This document shows positions 17,711 through 26,841 of a DNA stretch of 64,000 nucleotides, piece by piece. Numbering within the stretch: the stretch's first letter is position 1; the number at the start of each line of letters is the position of its first letter. This stretch comes from Microbacterium sp. Leaf151 (GTDB lineage Bacteria > Actinomycetota > Actinomycetes > Actinomycetales > Microbacteriaceae), in assembly GCF_001424225.1 (NCBI RefSeq), contig NZ_LMOR01000002.1:434001-498000 (forward strand), in the 5' to 3' direction. The notes beneath the pieces are model-generated. The model was not told where the DNA came from. It searched no databases and saw only the letters and a program-made list of their open reading frames with translations. The translations under genes were made by a program, and so were the position numbers.

Positions 17711-17895
17711 TCCGCCGGAGAGCCGCGAGACGACATGCCCTTCGCGACATCACACACCGTTCGGCAGAAAGTCAGTTAATCTCGGACAAATCGAGTGATC
17801 TCGCCGCGCGGGTGAAGCCGCCCACCGGAAGCCGCGGCGCCCCCTGGTCCGAGGACGCACCGCCGATGTCCCACCCCCGGGGTAGCGTTGAGACC

Positions 17896-18624
17896 GTGAA
17901 TGCCGATCCCGCCGACCAGCGCAAACTGCTCGACCTCGCCGACCTCGATGCGCGAATCCATCGCGATGAGAAGGTCGCCGCGAACCCGCCGCAGGCCGAG
18001 CGCGTCCGCGAGTTGATCGCGCAGCGGGGCGCCCTCTCGCAAGAGCTCGGGTCCCGAGCCAACGCGCGTGACGACATCACCGCCGAACTGAAGCGTCTCG
18101 AGTCCGACGTCGCCGTGGTCGACGCCCGAATCGCCCGCGACACCGAGCGGCTCGCCGCCTCGTCGAACGCGAAGCAGGCACAGGGCTTCGAGAACGAGCT
18201 GGTGTCGCTCCGGCGCCGCAAAGACGACCTCGAAGACATCGAGATCACCCTCATGGAGCGCCTCGAGGCTGCCGACGCCGCCGTCGCCGAGCAACAAGCG
18301 CTGATCGCCGACACCAACGCACAGGGCGCGCAGCTGAGCGCCGAGGCCAAGACCACCGTCGCCGACGCGACCACCCGCCTCGAGGGCGCACGTCGCGATC
18401 GCGACGCCGTCGCCGCCTCGGTCCCCGCCGCCCTGCTCGCCCTCTACGAGCGTCTCGCGTCCCGCGGCAACGGGGCCGGACTCCTCCTGGCCGGTGCGTG
18501 CGAAGCATGCCGAATGGTGCTGCCGCCCAGCGACCTCAACGTGGTGCGCCGCTCGCAGACCGACGAGGTGGTGTTCTGCCCCGAGTGCGGCGCGATCCTC
18601 GTTCGCACCGAAGAATCCCGATGA
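17896..18624 (+). CDS. Coiled-coil zinc-ribbon protein (CT398/zf-RING_7 type)
   Basis: A 242-residue protein made of a long helical hairpin (about residues 10-180, rich in Glu, Arg and Ala: RIHRDEKVAANPPQAERVRE) and a C-terminal zinc ribbon with CEAC and CPEC pairs separated by about 24 residues. GTG 17896 is preceded by TAGCGT at 17882-17887, a leaderless arrangement. Members are widespread and often called nucleic-acid-binding zinc-ribbon proteins. It lies 15 bases before the DNA polymerase-like gene and is probably cotranscribed with it. A direct role in DNA or RNA handling is inferred from context. Confidence 0.88.
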   Translation: MNADPADQRKLLDLADLDARIHRDEKVAANPPQAERVRELIAQRGALSQELGSRANARDDITAELKRLESDVAVVDARIARDTERLAASSNAKQAQGFENELVSLRRRKDDLEDIEITLMERLEAADAAVAEQQALIADTNAQGAQLSAEAKTTVADATTRLEGARRDRDAVAASVPAALLALYERLASRGNGAGLLLAGACEACRMVLPPSDLNVVRRSQTDEVVFCPECGAILVRTEESR

Positions 18625-18639
18625 CCCCGATCGGCGTCC

Positions 18640-20346
18640 GTGGTCTCTGACACGGTCGTCGTCGGGCGCAGCGCGACCGGGCGGATCGCCCTCGTCTCCG
18701 TAGGGCCGGATGCCGTGCCGTCCGGCGCCACCGAGATCGACGTCGACGCCCTCGCCGACGCCGTCTCCACACGGGAGGGCGCGGGCGAGGTCCGATGGGT
18801 CTGGGCCGACACCTCCGCCACCTATCCGCGCCTGCTCGCGGCCGGCGTGCGCGTCGCTCGCGCCTGGGACCTCCGGCTCGTGCACGCCATCCTTCGTCAG
18901 GCGCAGGCGCTGACCGACGACCACGGTCTCCGCCACGCCACGCAATGGGAAGCCGACAGCGCCGTGCCCGCGGTCGGAGACACGCTCTTCGACCTGGGCG
19001 ACTCGGCATCCGGGGTCCCCGACAGCGCCGACGCCGCCGTGGCGGAGTACCGCCGCCAGGTCGCCGCGATCACGTCGTCGGAGATACCCGGCGCGCTGAG
19101 GTTGCTGTGTGCGGCCGAGTCGGCGGGGGCACTCATCTCGGCGGAGCTCCATGCCGCAGGAGTGCCGTGGAGCCGCGCCGCGCACGAGCAACTGCTCGAG
19201 GGTGAACTCGGCGCCCGGCGCGGGGGAGGGCTCCCCGTCCGCATCGAACAGGCGGCCGTCACCGTGCGGGCGGCACTCGGCGATCCCTCGGCCTCTCTCG
19301 ACTCCCAGCCGCGCCTGCTGCGCTCGCTCCACCGCGCGGGACTGATGGTGCAGTCCACCAGCCGATGGGAGCTCGCCGAGCACGACCACCCCGCCGTCGC
19401 TCCGCTCATCGCCTACAAGAAGCTCATGCGCCTCTACACCGCGAACGGGTGGGCGTGGCTCGACGAGTGGGTGCGCGATGATCGGTTCCGCCCCGTCTAC
19501 GTTCCGGCAGGGGTCGTGACGGGCCGCTGGGCGTCATCCGGCGGCGGGGCTCTGCAGATCCCGCGATCATTGCGCACGGCCGTCCGTGCCGACCCTGGCT
19601 GGACCCTCGTCACCGCCGACGTCGCTCAGCTCGAACCCCGCGTGCTCGCGGCGATGGCACGCGACACCGCGCTGGCCGAAGCGGCATCCGGTCGCGACCT
19701 CTACGCCGGCATCGTCGAGCGCGGAGCCGTCGCCAGCCGCGCCGAGGCGAAGCTCGCGATGCTGGGTGCGATGTACGGCGCCACGACGGGTGAGAGCGGG
19801 CGTCTGCTGCCGCGGCTCCGGCGCACCTTCCCGCGGGCCATGCAGCTCGTCGACGACGCCGCCCGCACGGGTGAAGAAGGGGGAGTCGTGCACACGTGGC
19901 TCGGGCGCACGTCACCCCTGGCGGGGGAGTCATGGCGCGAGCTGCAGTCGCGGGCGAGCGACGCCGCGGCATCCGGAGTCGATGAGACTCGCGCCCGCCG
20001 CTCCGCACGCGACCGGGGCCGCTTCACCCGCAACTTCGTCGTGCAGGGCACTGCCGCCGAGTGGGCCCTCGCGTGGTTGGCCGACCTGCGCGCGCGCCTG
20101 GCCGCCCTCCCCGAGGTGGATGCCGCCCGCGCGGCGCCGGCATCGGGCGCGGTGTTCGGGCGGGCGCCGCACCTGGCGTTCTTCCTCCACGACGAGATCG
20201 TCGTGCACACCCCCCTCGAGCACGCGGAGGCCGTGGCCGAGGCCGTGCGCGAGTCGGCTGCATCGGCGGGCCGACTGCTCTTCGGCACGTTCCCGATCGA
20301 CTTCCCCCTCGACCTGCGCGTCGGCCAGACGGCGGAAAAGGGCTGA
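18640..20346 (+). CDS. DNA polymerase I-like protein with degenerate exonuclease domain
   Basis: The 568-residue protein keeps the family A polymerase core: motif A (TADVAQLEPRVLAAMA, Asp327), motif B/O-helix (AKLAMLGAMYGATTG) and motif C (FFLHDEIVVHTP, His517-Asp518-Glu519). The N-terminal roughly 200 residues occupy the place of the 3'-5' exonuclease, but I do not see the carboxylates of the DEDD motifs, and there is no 5'-nuclease domain. Such proteins are often labelled bifunctional 3'-5' exonuclease/DNA polymerase in actinobacteria and are distinct from PolA. GTG 18640 follows the zinc-ribbon gene by 15 bases. A role in repair or bypass is inferred. Confidence 0.85.
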   Translation: MVSDTVVVGRSATGRIALVSVGPDAVPSGATEIDVDALADAVSTREGAGEVRWVWADTSATYPRLLAAGVRVARAWDLRLVHAILRQAQALTDDHGLRHATQWEADSAVPAVGDTLFDLGDSASGVPDSADAAVAEYRRQVAAITSSEIPGALRLLCAAESAGALISAELHAAGVPWSRAAHEQLLEGELGARRGGGLPVRIEQAAVTVRAALGDPSASLDSQPRLLRSLHRAGLMVQSTSRWELAEHDHPAVAPLIAYKKLMRLYTANGWAWLDEWVRDDRFRPVYVPAGVVTGRWASSGGGALQIPRSLRTAVRADPGWTLVTADVAQLEPRVLAAMARDTALAEAASGRDLYAGIVERGAVASRAEAKLAMLGAMYGATTGESGRLLPRLRRTFPRAMQLVDDAARTGEEGGVVHTWLGRTSPLAGESWRELQSRASDAAASGVDETRARRSARDRGRFTRNFVVQGTAAEWALAWLADLRARLAALPEVDAARAAPASGAVFGRAPHLAFFLHDEIVVHTPLEHAEAVAEAVRESAASAGRLLFGTFPIDFPLDLRVGQTAEKG

Positions 20347-20359
20347 GCGCGCCCGCCGG

Positions 20360-20365
20360 TAGACT
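20360..20365 (+). promoter_or_regulatory. -10 element of the RNase P RNA gene (TAGACT)
   Basis: TAGACT lies 7 bases before the 5' end of the RNase P RNA helix at 20373, the expected -10 to start-site distance. It immediately follows the polymerase-like gene. Confidence 0.6.
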
Positions 20366-20372
20366 GGGCGGT

Positions 20373-20760
20373 GCGAATGGGTCGGCTGGACGGTCGCGTC
20401 ACGGGTTCGCCCGTGCCGAGGAACGTCCGGGCTCCACAGGGCAGGACGGTGGGTAACGCCCACCCGGAGCAATCCGCGAGACAGTGCCACAGAGAGCAGA
20501 CCGCCTCGGCCCGCAGGGGTTCGGGGTAAGGGTGAAAGGGTGGTGTAAGAGACCACCGGGGTCGTGGTGACACGACCCGCGAGGTAAACCTCGTCCGGAG
20601 CAAGGCCAGACAGGGGATGCTGACGCGGCTCGCCGAGTCCCCGGGTAGGCCGCTGGAGCGGCACGGCAACGTGTCGCCGAGAGAGATGACCGTCCACGGG
20701 GCCCCGAGCTTGTCGAAGGGTCCCCGGACAGAACCCGGCGTACAGGCCGGCCCATTCGCC
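20373..20760 (+). ncRNA. rnpB: RNase P RNA, bacterial type A
   Basis: The catalytic RNA that matures tRNA 5' ends. The terminal P1 helix is visible as GCGAATGGG (20373-20381) pairing with CCCATTCGC (20751-20759). The conserved P4 strand reads GAGGAACGTCCGGGCTCC at 20418-20435, and the 3' conserved block ACAGAACCCGGCGTACAGGC lies near 20728. A GGGGTAAGGGTGAAAGGGTG segment in the specificity domain also fits. Length is about 388 bases, normal for actinobacteria. Confidence 0.96.
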
Positions 20761-20815
20761 CTGACGCGCGGCACAGCGCATCCAAACCGACCGGCGCTTC
20801 GCGCCGAATACCCAT

Positions 20816-20851
20816 CGACCCTCCTGCTGGCCCCCTGCCTCAGGAGGGTCG
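20816..20851 (+). terminator. Hairpin after RNase P RNA
   Basis: CGACCCTCCTG (20816-20826) pairs with CAGGAGGGTCG (20841-20851) around a 14-base loop, about 55 bases after the RNA end. A smaller hairpin CGGCGC-TTC-GCGCCG lies at 20792-20806. No U tract is seen. Confidence 0.55.
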
Positions 20852-20953
20852 CGGCGTGTCGGCGGACGAACGCGTGCGCGTCCCGTCCAACCCCGGGGTG
20901 AATGTCGGAGTTATGTTCTAACATCGACCACGGCCGGGGAAGGGGTCCGGCGC

Positions 20954-21244
20954 ATGGGTTCGACGAGGGTCAGCGACGAGATGGTCGCGCGGGTGCTGGC
21001 ATCCATCGCCCCGTGCACCCTGCAACCCGAGACGTGGGGCGCCCGACCCATCGAGTGGTACGCGCAGAAGCGTCCCGTGTGGGCATGGGTCACGTGGCCC
21101 AACCGGGCGGCCACGCGCGAACCGGCCTGGGCGACTGGCGGCAACGACCGCGTGGTCATGCTCGAGGTGCCGTGCGAGGGCGGGCACTGGGCGCCGGTGG
21201 TGTGGCGTAACGCCGTCAGCGTGCGGCAGGTCGACGCCGCATGA
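20954..21244 (+). CDS. Small uncharacterised tryptophan-rich protein
   Basis: A 96-residue protein starting GSTRVSDEMVARVLASIAPC and containing seven tryptophans (for example VWAWVTWPNRA and GGHWAPVVWRNAV). ATG 20954 has GGAAGGGG about 10 bases upstream, and a TAACAT that could serve as a -10 lies at 20923-20928. It has no signal peptide, membrane helix or known domain. Codon use is normal for the window and the frame is clean, so I take it as real. It is convergent with the glucokinase gene. Confidence 0.6.
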   Translation: MGSTRVSDEMVARVLASIAPCTLQPETWGARPIEWYAQKRPVWAWVTWPNRAATREPAWATGGNDRVVMLEVPCEGGHWAPVVWRNAVSVRQVDAA

Positions 21245-21268
21245 CGACGGGGACGACCAGGGCGCCGT

Positions 21269-22054
21269 CTACTTGACGGCGGGCAGCGCCTCAGGCACGG
21301 GAACGGCGAGGGACGCCGCACCGATGATGCCCGCGTTGTTGCGGTGCTTCGCCGGCACGATGGGCGCGCGCAGTTTCAGCAGCGGGAGGAACTGCTCGGA
21401 GTGCTTCGACACGCCGCCGCCGACGACGAGCAGGTCGGGGCTGAAGAGGAACTCGACGTAGTCGTAGTACCACTGCAGGCGCGTGGCCCACTTGTCCCAC
21501 GACAGTTCCTCGCGCTCCATTGCCGAGTAAGCGGCGAAGTGCTCGGCATCTTTCTTGTGACCGGCGCGCTGCAGGTGGCCGAGCTCGCTGTTGGGCACGA
21601 GCACGCCGTCGTAGATCATGGCCGAGCCGATCCCGGTGCCGAGCGTGGTGAGGATCACGAGACCCTCGACGCCCTTCGCCGCGCCGTAACGCACCTCGGC
21701 GATTCCGGCCACGTCGGCGTCGTTCGCGAAATGGATGCCACGCGACAGACCGTCTTCGAAGAACTTCTCCGCCTCGAAGCCGATCCAGGTCTTCGAGACG
21801 TTCGCCGCCGAAAGTGTCTTGCCGCTCTTCACGATGGCCGGGAAGGCCACGCCGAGCGGCAGATCGGCGGGGGCTTCGAGCGTCTCGAGCACCTGGCGTA
21901 CCGCGGTCAGGACGTCGGCGGGCTCGGCACCTGCGGGAGTCGCGACCTTGACGCGGTCGCTGACGAGCTCTCCGGCATCCAGGTCGACGATCCCGGCCTT
22001 GATGCCGGTTCCGCCGATGTCCACTCCGACCGCACGAGACGCATTCGTTGCCAT
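21269..22054 (-). CDS. ppgK: Polyphosphate glucokinase (ROK family)
   Basis: A 261-residue ROK kinase that phosphorylates glucose using polyphosphate or ATP. It begins with the phosphate-binding GVDIGGTGIKAGIVDLD, has the glucose-binding FANDADVAGIAEVRYGA region, the second phosphate motif LGTGIGSAMIYDG and a C-terminal LLVVGGGVSKH. The NSELGHLQ segment is characteristic of PpgK and lacks the zinc-cysteine cluster of repressor-type ROK proteins. I chose ATG 22054 (ATNASRAVGVDIGG) over an upstream ATG that adds 11 uninformative residues. It is monocistronic. Confidence 0.92.
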   Translation of the reverse strand: MATNASRAVGVDIGGTGIKAGIVDLDAGELVSDRVKVATPAGAEPADVLTAVRQVLETLEAPADLPLGVAFPAIVKSGKTLSAANVSKTWIGFEAEKFFEDGLSRGIHFANDADVAGIAEVRYGAAKGVEGLVILTTLGTGIGSAMIYDGVLVPNSELGHLQRAGHKKDAEHFAAYSAMEREELSWDKWATRLQWYYDYVEFLFSPDLLVVGGGVSKHSEQFLPLLKLRAPIVPAKHRNNAGIIGAASLAVPVPEALPAVK

Positions 22055-22149
22055 ACCCCTCAGCCTATCCAGCCGCGCGGTCGGCATCAGTAGGATCGGG
22101 GGAGCACCGGCGGTTCACGCCGACACGCGAGACCCACGTGAGGAGCATC

Positions 22150-22353
22150 GTGAGCGACGACAACACGAAGTACTGGTACAACCTCGAGACCGGTCAGGTC
22201 GAGCAAGGGTACGAGTCACCTGCCGTCGACCGCGCCGGCCCTTTCGACACCGCCGAAGAGGCGGCCAACGCGCCGCAGCTCTTCAAGGAGCGTTCGAAGA
22301 AGTGGGCCGAAGAAGAGGCTCGTGACGACTGGGGCTCCGGCTCCGCCCGCTGA
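22150..22353 (+). CDS. Small conserved SPOR-like protein
   Basis: This 67-residue acidic protein starts SDDNTKYWYNLETGQVEQGY and ends KWAEEEARDDWGSGSAR. The YWYNLETGQVE block followed by FDTAEEA is conserved in small actinobacterial proteins often labelled SPOR-domain-containing. GTG 22150 has GAGGAG at ideal spacing. It lies 23 bases upstream of glnA2 and is probably in the same transcript. It has no membrane segment. Its function, and any link to glutamine synthesis, are unknown. Confidence 0.75.
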   Translation: MSDDNTKYWYNLETGQVEQGYESPAVDRAGPFDTAEEAANAPQLFKERSKKWAEEEARDDWGSGSAR

Positions 22354-22376
22354 CCGCACCGATACGAGGGATGACG

Positions 22377-23717
22377 ATGGACAAGCAGCGTGATTTCGTC
22401 CTGCGCACGATCGAGGAGCGCGGCGTCAAGTTCGTGCGCCTGTGGTTCACCGACGTGGTGGGGACGCTGAAGTCGGTGGCGATCGCCCCGGCCGAGGTCG
22501 AGGGGGCGTTCACCGAGGGACTGGGCTTCGACGGATCGGCGATCGAGGGGCTCACCCGCTCGTACGAGTCCGACCTGCTCGCCCACCCCGACCCCACGAC
22601 GTTCCAGATCCTGCCGTGGCGCGGTGAGATCGACCCGACGGCGCGCATGTTCTGCGACATCACCACGCCCGACGGCCAGCCCGCCGTCGCCGACCCCCGC
22701 CACGTGCTCAAGCGCACGCTCGCCAAGGCCGCCGACGCCGGGTTCACGTTCTACACGCACCCCGAGATCGAGTTCTACCTGCTGAAGTCGTCGCAGCTCG
22801 GCCCCGACGGACGCCCGCAGCCGGTCGACTCGGCGGGCTACTTCGACAACGTCCCCGGCGGCACGGCGCACGACTTCCGCCGCCGTTCGGTGCGCATGCT
22901 CGAAGACCTCGGCATCTCGGTCGAATTCAGCCACCACGAGGGCGGCCCCGGGCAGAACGAGATCGACCTGCGTTATGCCGACGCCCTCACCACGGCCGAC
23001 AACATCATGACCTTCCGCACGGTCGTGAAAGAGGTCGCGATCGAGCAGGGCGTGTACGCGACCTTCATGCCCAAGCCCATCAGCGGTCAGCCCGGCAGCG
23101 GCATGCACACCCACCTCTCGCTCTTCGAGGGCGACATGAACGCCTTCTACGAAGAGGGCGGTCAGTACCAGCTGTCGAAGGTCGGTCGCCACTTCATCGC
23201 GGGCCTACTGCGCCACGCGAACGAGATCTCTGCGGTGACGAACCAGTTCGTCAACTCGTACAAGCGCCTCTGGGGCGGCGACGAGGCACCCAGCTTCATC
23301 TGCTGGGGCCATAACAACCGCTCCGCGCTCGTGCGCGTGCCGCTGTACAAGCCGAACAAGGGCCAGTCGACCCGTGTGGAGTATCGCGCGCTGGACTCCG
23401 CGGCCAACCCGTACTTGTCGTACGCGCTCATGCTCGCGGCTGGTCTCAAGGGCATCGAGGAGGAGTACGAGCTCCCCGCCGAGGCGGAAGACAACGTGTG
23501 GTCGCTCACCGACTCGGAGCGCCGGGCCCTCGGTTACGCGCCTCTGCCGGCGAGCCTCGACCACGCTCTCGAGTACCTCGAGGAGTCCGAGCTCGTCGCC
23601 GAGACGCTGGGCGAGCAGGTGTTCAAGTACGTCCTGCTCAACAAGCGCCGTGAGTGGCAGCAGTACCGCGCCCAGGTGACGCCGTTCGAGCTCGCGAGCA
23701 ACCTCGAAGCACTCTGA
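22377..23717 (+). CDS. glnA2: Glutamine synthetase GlnA2 (GSI, non-adenylylated type)
   Basis: A 446-residue type I glutamine synthetase. It shows the N-terminal LWFTDVVGTLKSVAI, metal-ligand EIEFYLL, SHHEGGPGQNEIDLRYADAL, the ATP loop region MPKPISGQPGSGMHTHLSLF and the glutamate-binding RVEYRALDSAANPYL. At the position of the adenylylated tyrosine of GlnA1 it has Trp375 (DNVWSLTD), so it should not be a GlnE target. I chose ATG 22377 because GAGGG lies 6 bases upstream; ATG 22371 is too close to it. It is followed after 10 bases by glnE, the arrangement seen in other actinobacteria. Confidence 0.92.
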   Translation: MDKQRDFVLRTIEERGVKFVRLWFTDVVGTLKSVAIAPAEVEGAFTEGLGFDGSAIEGLTRSYESDLLAHPDPTTFQILPWRGEIDPTARMFCDITTPDGQPAVADPRHVLKRTLAKAADAGFTFYTHPEIEFYLLKSSQLGPDGRPQPVDSAGYFDNVPGGTAHDFRRRSVRMLEDLGISVEFSHHEGGPGQNEIDLRYADALTTADNIMTFRTVVKEVAIEQGVYATFMPKPISGQPGSGMHTHLSLFEGDMNAFYEEGGQYQLSKVGRHFIAGLLRHANEISAVTNQFVNSYKRLWGGDEAPSFICWGHNNRSALVRVPLYKPNKGQSTRVEYRALDSAANPYLSYALMLAAGLKGIEEEYELPAEAEDNVWSLTDSERRALGYAPLPASLDHALEYLEESELVAETLGEQVFKYVLLNKRREWQQYRAQVTPFELASNLEAL

Positions 23718-23727
23718 CGGTCGTCCC

Positions 23728-26718
23728 ATGACCTCGGGCGATCGCTCCACCGCGCTCACCGCGCTCGCTCGCACCGGCTTCTCGCGGCTCACCGAGGCGG
23801 ACACCCTGCTCGGTGAGCTCGACGAGACGGTCGGTGTCGACCGGGCGGATGCCATGCGGCTGGCGCAGCGCGTGGCCGACCCCGACGGAGCCCTGCGGGC
23901 GATCCTGCAGGTGGCCCGGCGCGACGCGGCGGCCGTGAGAGCGGCTGCCGCCGACGCGGGCGCGTGGCGTGCGCTGTGGGATCTGGTGGGGGCGTCCGAC
24001 GGCTTCGCGGAGTTCTACCTTCGGCATCCCGATGAGCTCGTGCACCTGTCGGGTGCGGGCCTCACCGTTCCCGACGAGCAGTCGATGCGCGCCGAGCTGC
24101 TGGAATCCGTCGGCGACGTCGATGGATTCGCGTCGGAGGCTTCGGATGCCGCGTGGGTCGCGCTGCGGGTGCGCTACCGCCGCCTGCTGGCGCGTATCGC
24201 GGCATACGACCTCGGTCAGGACGACCCGGCGGGGGCGATCGACGTCGTCTCGGCGGCGTTGGCCGACATCGCCGGCGCGGCGCTGGAGGCGTCGCTGAGT
24301 GTCGCCCGCGCTCGGGTGTCGGCTCCCGGGCCCGGCGCCTTCCCCCGCGAGCAGGTCGAGGCCACCCGCTTCGCCATCATCGCGATGGGCAAGACGGGCG
24401 CGCGCGAGCTCAACTACGTCAGTGACGTCGACGTGATCTTCGTCGGAGGAACGTCCGACGACGATGTCGTCTCGGAGGCTCGGGCGATCGACATCGGTAC
24501 CCGCCTCGCCGTGCAGACGATGCGCGGCATCTCCGGCCCCGAGATCGAGCCGCCCCTCTGGGAGGTCGATCCGAACCTGCGCCCCGAGGGCAAGCAGGGC
24601 GCGCTCGTGCGCAGTCTGGCGTCGCACCAGCAGTACTACGACCGGTGGGCGAAGAGCTGGGAATTCCAGGCGTTGCTCAAGGCGCGGGCGATCGCCGGTG
24701 ACCCGGCCCTCGGCGCCGAGTACATCGCCGCCGTGCAGCCGCTGGTGTGGCACAGCGCCGCGCGCGAGAACTTCGTCGAGGGCGTCCAGCGCATGCGGGA
24801 GCGCGTGACCGAGCACATCCCCTCGGCCGAGGTGAACCGTCAGCTCAAGCTCGGGCCCGGTGGCATCCGCGACGTCGAGTTCACCGTGCAGCTGCTCCAG
24901 CTCGTACACGGCCTGACCGACGAGCGCATTCGCCAGCGCGGCAGCCTCGAGGCCCTCGAGGCGCTCGTGGCTGAGGGATACATCGGCCGCTCCGAAGCCG
25001 AGGCGTTCGCCCGCGACTACCGCACGCTGCGCCTGCTCGAGCACCGGTTGCAGTTGCGCGGGCTCCGCCGGACGGCGCTACTGCCCGAGAAGGACGACGA
25101 CCTCCGAGTGCTCGCGCGCGCGACCCGGCTGGCCGACTCGGCATCCGGGGTCCAAGCGGCGTGGGAAGCCATCAAGCGCGAGGTCCGCGACATCCACGTG
25201 CGCCTGTTCTACCGTCCGCTGCTGTCGGCCGTGGCATCGCTGCCCGAGGGGGAGCGGACGCTGTCCACCGCGCAGGCGCGCGACCGTCTCGCGGCCATCG
25301 GCTTCCGCGACCCCGCCGGGGCGCTTCGCCACATCGCGGCACTGACCAGCGGCCTCAGCCGCAAGGCGACGATCCAGCGGCACCTCATGCCGGTCATGAT
25401 CCGGTGGTTCGCCGACGGCGTCGATCCCGATTACGGCCTCCTCGTCTTCCGCCGCATCAGTGAGCGGCTCGGTAACACGCCGTGGTTCCTGCGCATGCTG
25501 CGCGACTCCGCGGGCGCGGCCGAAAGTCTCACGCGCGTGCTCTCGGGCTCGCGCTACATCGGCGAACTGATGGAGTGGATCCCCGAGTCCGTCGCCTGGC
25601 TCGACGACGATGCCCTGCTTCGACCTCGCTCGGGCAAAGCCCTCGAAGAAGAGGCGCGGGCGATCCAGACCCGTTGGCACAACATCGACGACGCCATGCG
25701 GTCGGTGCGGGCGCTGCGCCGCCGCGAGATGCTGCGGGTGGCCATGGCCGCGGTCCTCGGAACAGTGTCGCTCGAAGAACTCGCCGACGCCCTCTCGACG
25801 ATCACGGAGGTGACGATCCAGGCGACACTGCGCGCGGTGCGACGCGTGGTCGTGCCGCCCGAAGACGACGACCTCGACTTCGCGGTCATCGCGATGGGGC
25901 GCTTCGGCGGGCGCGAGATGGGGTTCGGGTCGGATGCCGACGTCATGTACGTCTACCGCGCCAACGGCGTCGACCCGCAGCGCGCGGGTCAATTGGCGCT
26001 CAAACTCGTCGCCGGCATCCGGGAGCACTCGGAAGACCACCGCCTACCGCTCGACCTCGACGCCGAGCTCCGGCCCGAGGGCCGCAGCGGCCCGCTCGCC
26101 CGGTCCATCGAGGCGTATGCGGAGTACTACCGGCGATGGTCGCTGTCGTGGGAGGCACAGGCGCTGCTGCGCGCCCGGGGCGTCGCGGGCAGCGTCAAGC
26201 TCATCGCCGCGTTCATGGCGCTCGCCGACGAGGTGCGTTATCCGGCGTCGGCCGACCAGAACGGTCTGCGCGAGATCCGCCGTATCAAGGCGCGCGTCGA
26301 GAACGAGCGGCTCCCGCAGGGCGCCGATCCCGCGCGTCACCTCAAGCTCGGCCCCGGATCGCTCAGCGACGTCGAGTGGCTCGTGCAGCTGCTGCAGCTG
26401 CAACACGCCCGAGCCGTTCCGGCAATGCGCACCACCTCGACACTGACGGCGCTGAACGCTGCGGTCGAGGCGGGGATCGTCGAGGCCGACGCGGCGCAGA
26501 AGCTCGCCGCCGCCTGGCATCTCGCAAGTCGCCTGCGTTCGGCGAACACGCTCCTGTCGGGGCAGACGAGCGACGTCCTGCCCGCCGACCGGGTGCGACT
26601 CGACGGGATCGGGCGAATCCTCGAGTATCCGCCCCGCTCGGCGACGCGCGTCGAAGAGGACTACCTCGGTGCGACACGTCGGGCTCGGCGCGTCTTCGAC
26701 AAGCTCTTCTACGGCTGA
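23728..26718 (+). CDS. glnE: Glutamine synthetase adenylyltransferase/deadenylase
   Basis: The 996-residue bifunctional enzyme adds and removes AMP on GlnA1 according to nitrogen status. It has two nucleotidyltransferase domains: the N-terminal with IIAMGKTGARELNYVSDVDV (Asp233, Asp235) and the C-terminal with MGRFGGREMGFGSDADV (Asp736, Asp738). Each is followed by a helical GlnD-PII-uridylyltransferase-like domain (LKLGPGGIRDVEFTVQLLQL and LKLGPGSLSDVEWLVQLLQL). Full length. It lies 10 bases after glnA2, but the adenylylatable synthetase is encoded at 32684-34108. Confidence 0.95.
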   Translation: MTSGDRSTALTALARTGFSRLTEADTLLGELDETVGVDRADAMRLAQRVADPDGALRAILQVARRDAAAVRAAAADAGAWRALWDLVGASDGFAEFYLRHPDELVHLSGAGLTVPDEQSMRAELLESVGDVDGFASEASDAAWVALRVRYRRLLARIAAYDLGQDDPAGAIDVVSAALADIAGAALEASLSVARARVSAPGPGAFPREQVEATRFAIIAMGKTGARELNYVSDVDVIFVGGTSDDDVVSEARAIDIGTRLAVQTMRGISGPEIEPPLWEVDPNLRPEGKQGALVRSLASHQQYYDRWAKSWEFQALLKARAIAGDPALGAEYIAAVQPLVWHSAARENFVEGVQRMRERVTEHIPSAEVNRQLKLGPGGIRDVEFTVQLLQLVHGLTDERIRQRGSLEALEALVAEGYIGRSEAEAFARDYRTLRLLEHRLQLRGLRRTALLPEKDDDLRVLARATRLADSASGVQAAWEAIKREVRDIHVRLFYRPLLSAVASLPEGERTLSTAQARDRLAAIGFRDPAGALRHIAALTSGLSRKATIQRHLMPVMIRWFADGVDPDYGLLVFRRISERLGNTPWFLRMLRDSAGAAESLTRVLSGSRYIGELMEWIPESVAWLDDDALLRPRSGKALEEEARAIQTRWHNIDDAMRSVRALRRREMLRVAMAAVLGTVSLEELADALSTITEVTIQATLRAVRRVVVPPEDDDLDFAVIAMGRFGGREMGFGSDADVMYVYRANGVDPQRAGQLALKLVAGIREHSEDHRLPLDLDAELRPEGRSGPLARSIEAYAEYYRRWSLSWEAQALLRARGVAGSVKLIAAFMALADEVRYPASADQNGLREIRRIKARVENERLPQGADPARHLKLGPGSLSDVEWLVQLLQLQHARAVPAMRTTSTLTALNAAVEAGIVEADAAQKLAAAWHLASRLRSANTLLSGQTSDVLPADRVRLDGIGRILEYPPRSATRVEEDYLGATRRARRVFDKLFYG

Positions 26719-26841
26719 GGCGCATGGCTGCCGGGAGCTCCGGCATCCATGCCTACCTCGTGGCTCGTCGGTGCCGTACGTTGCCCGTCCGACGCCGGCC
26801 GCGGGTGCGTCCCGCGGACATCTGCTCCGAGCCCGCGAGCC

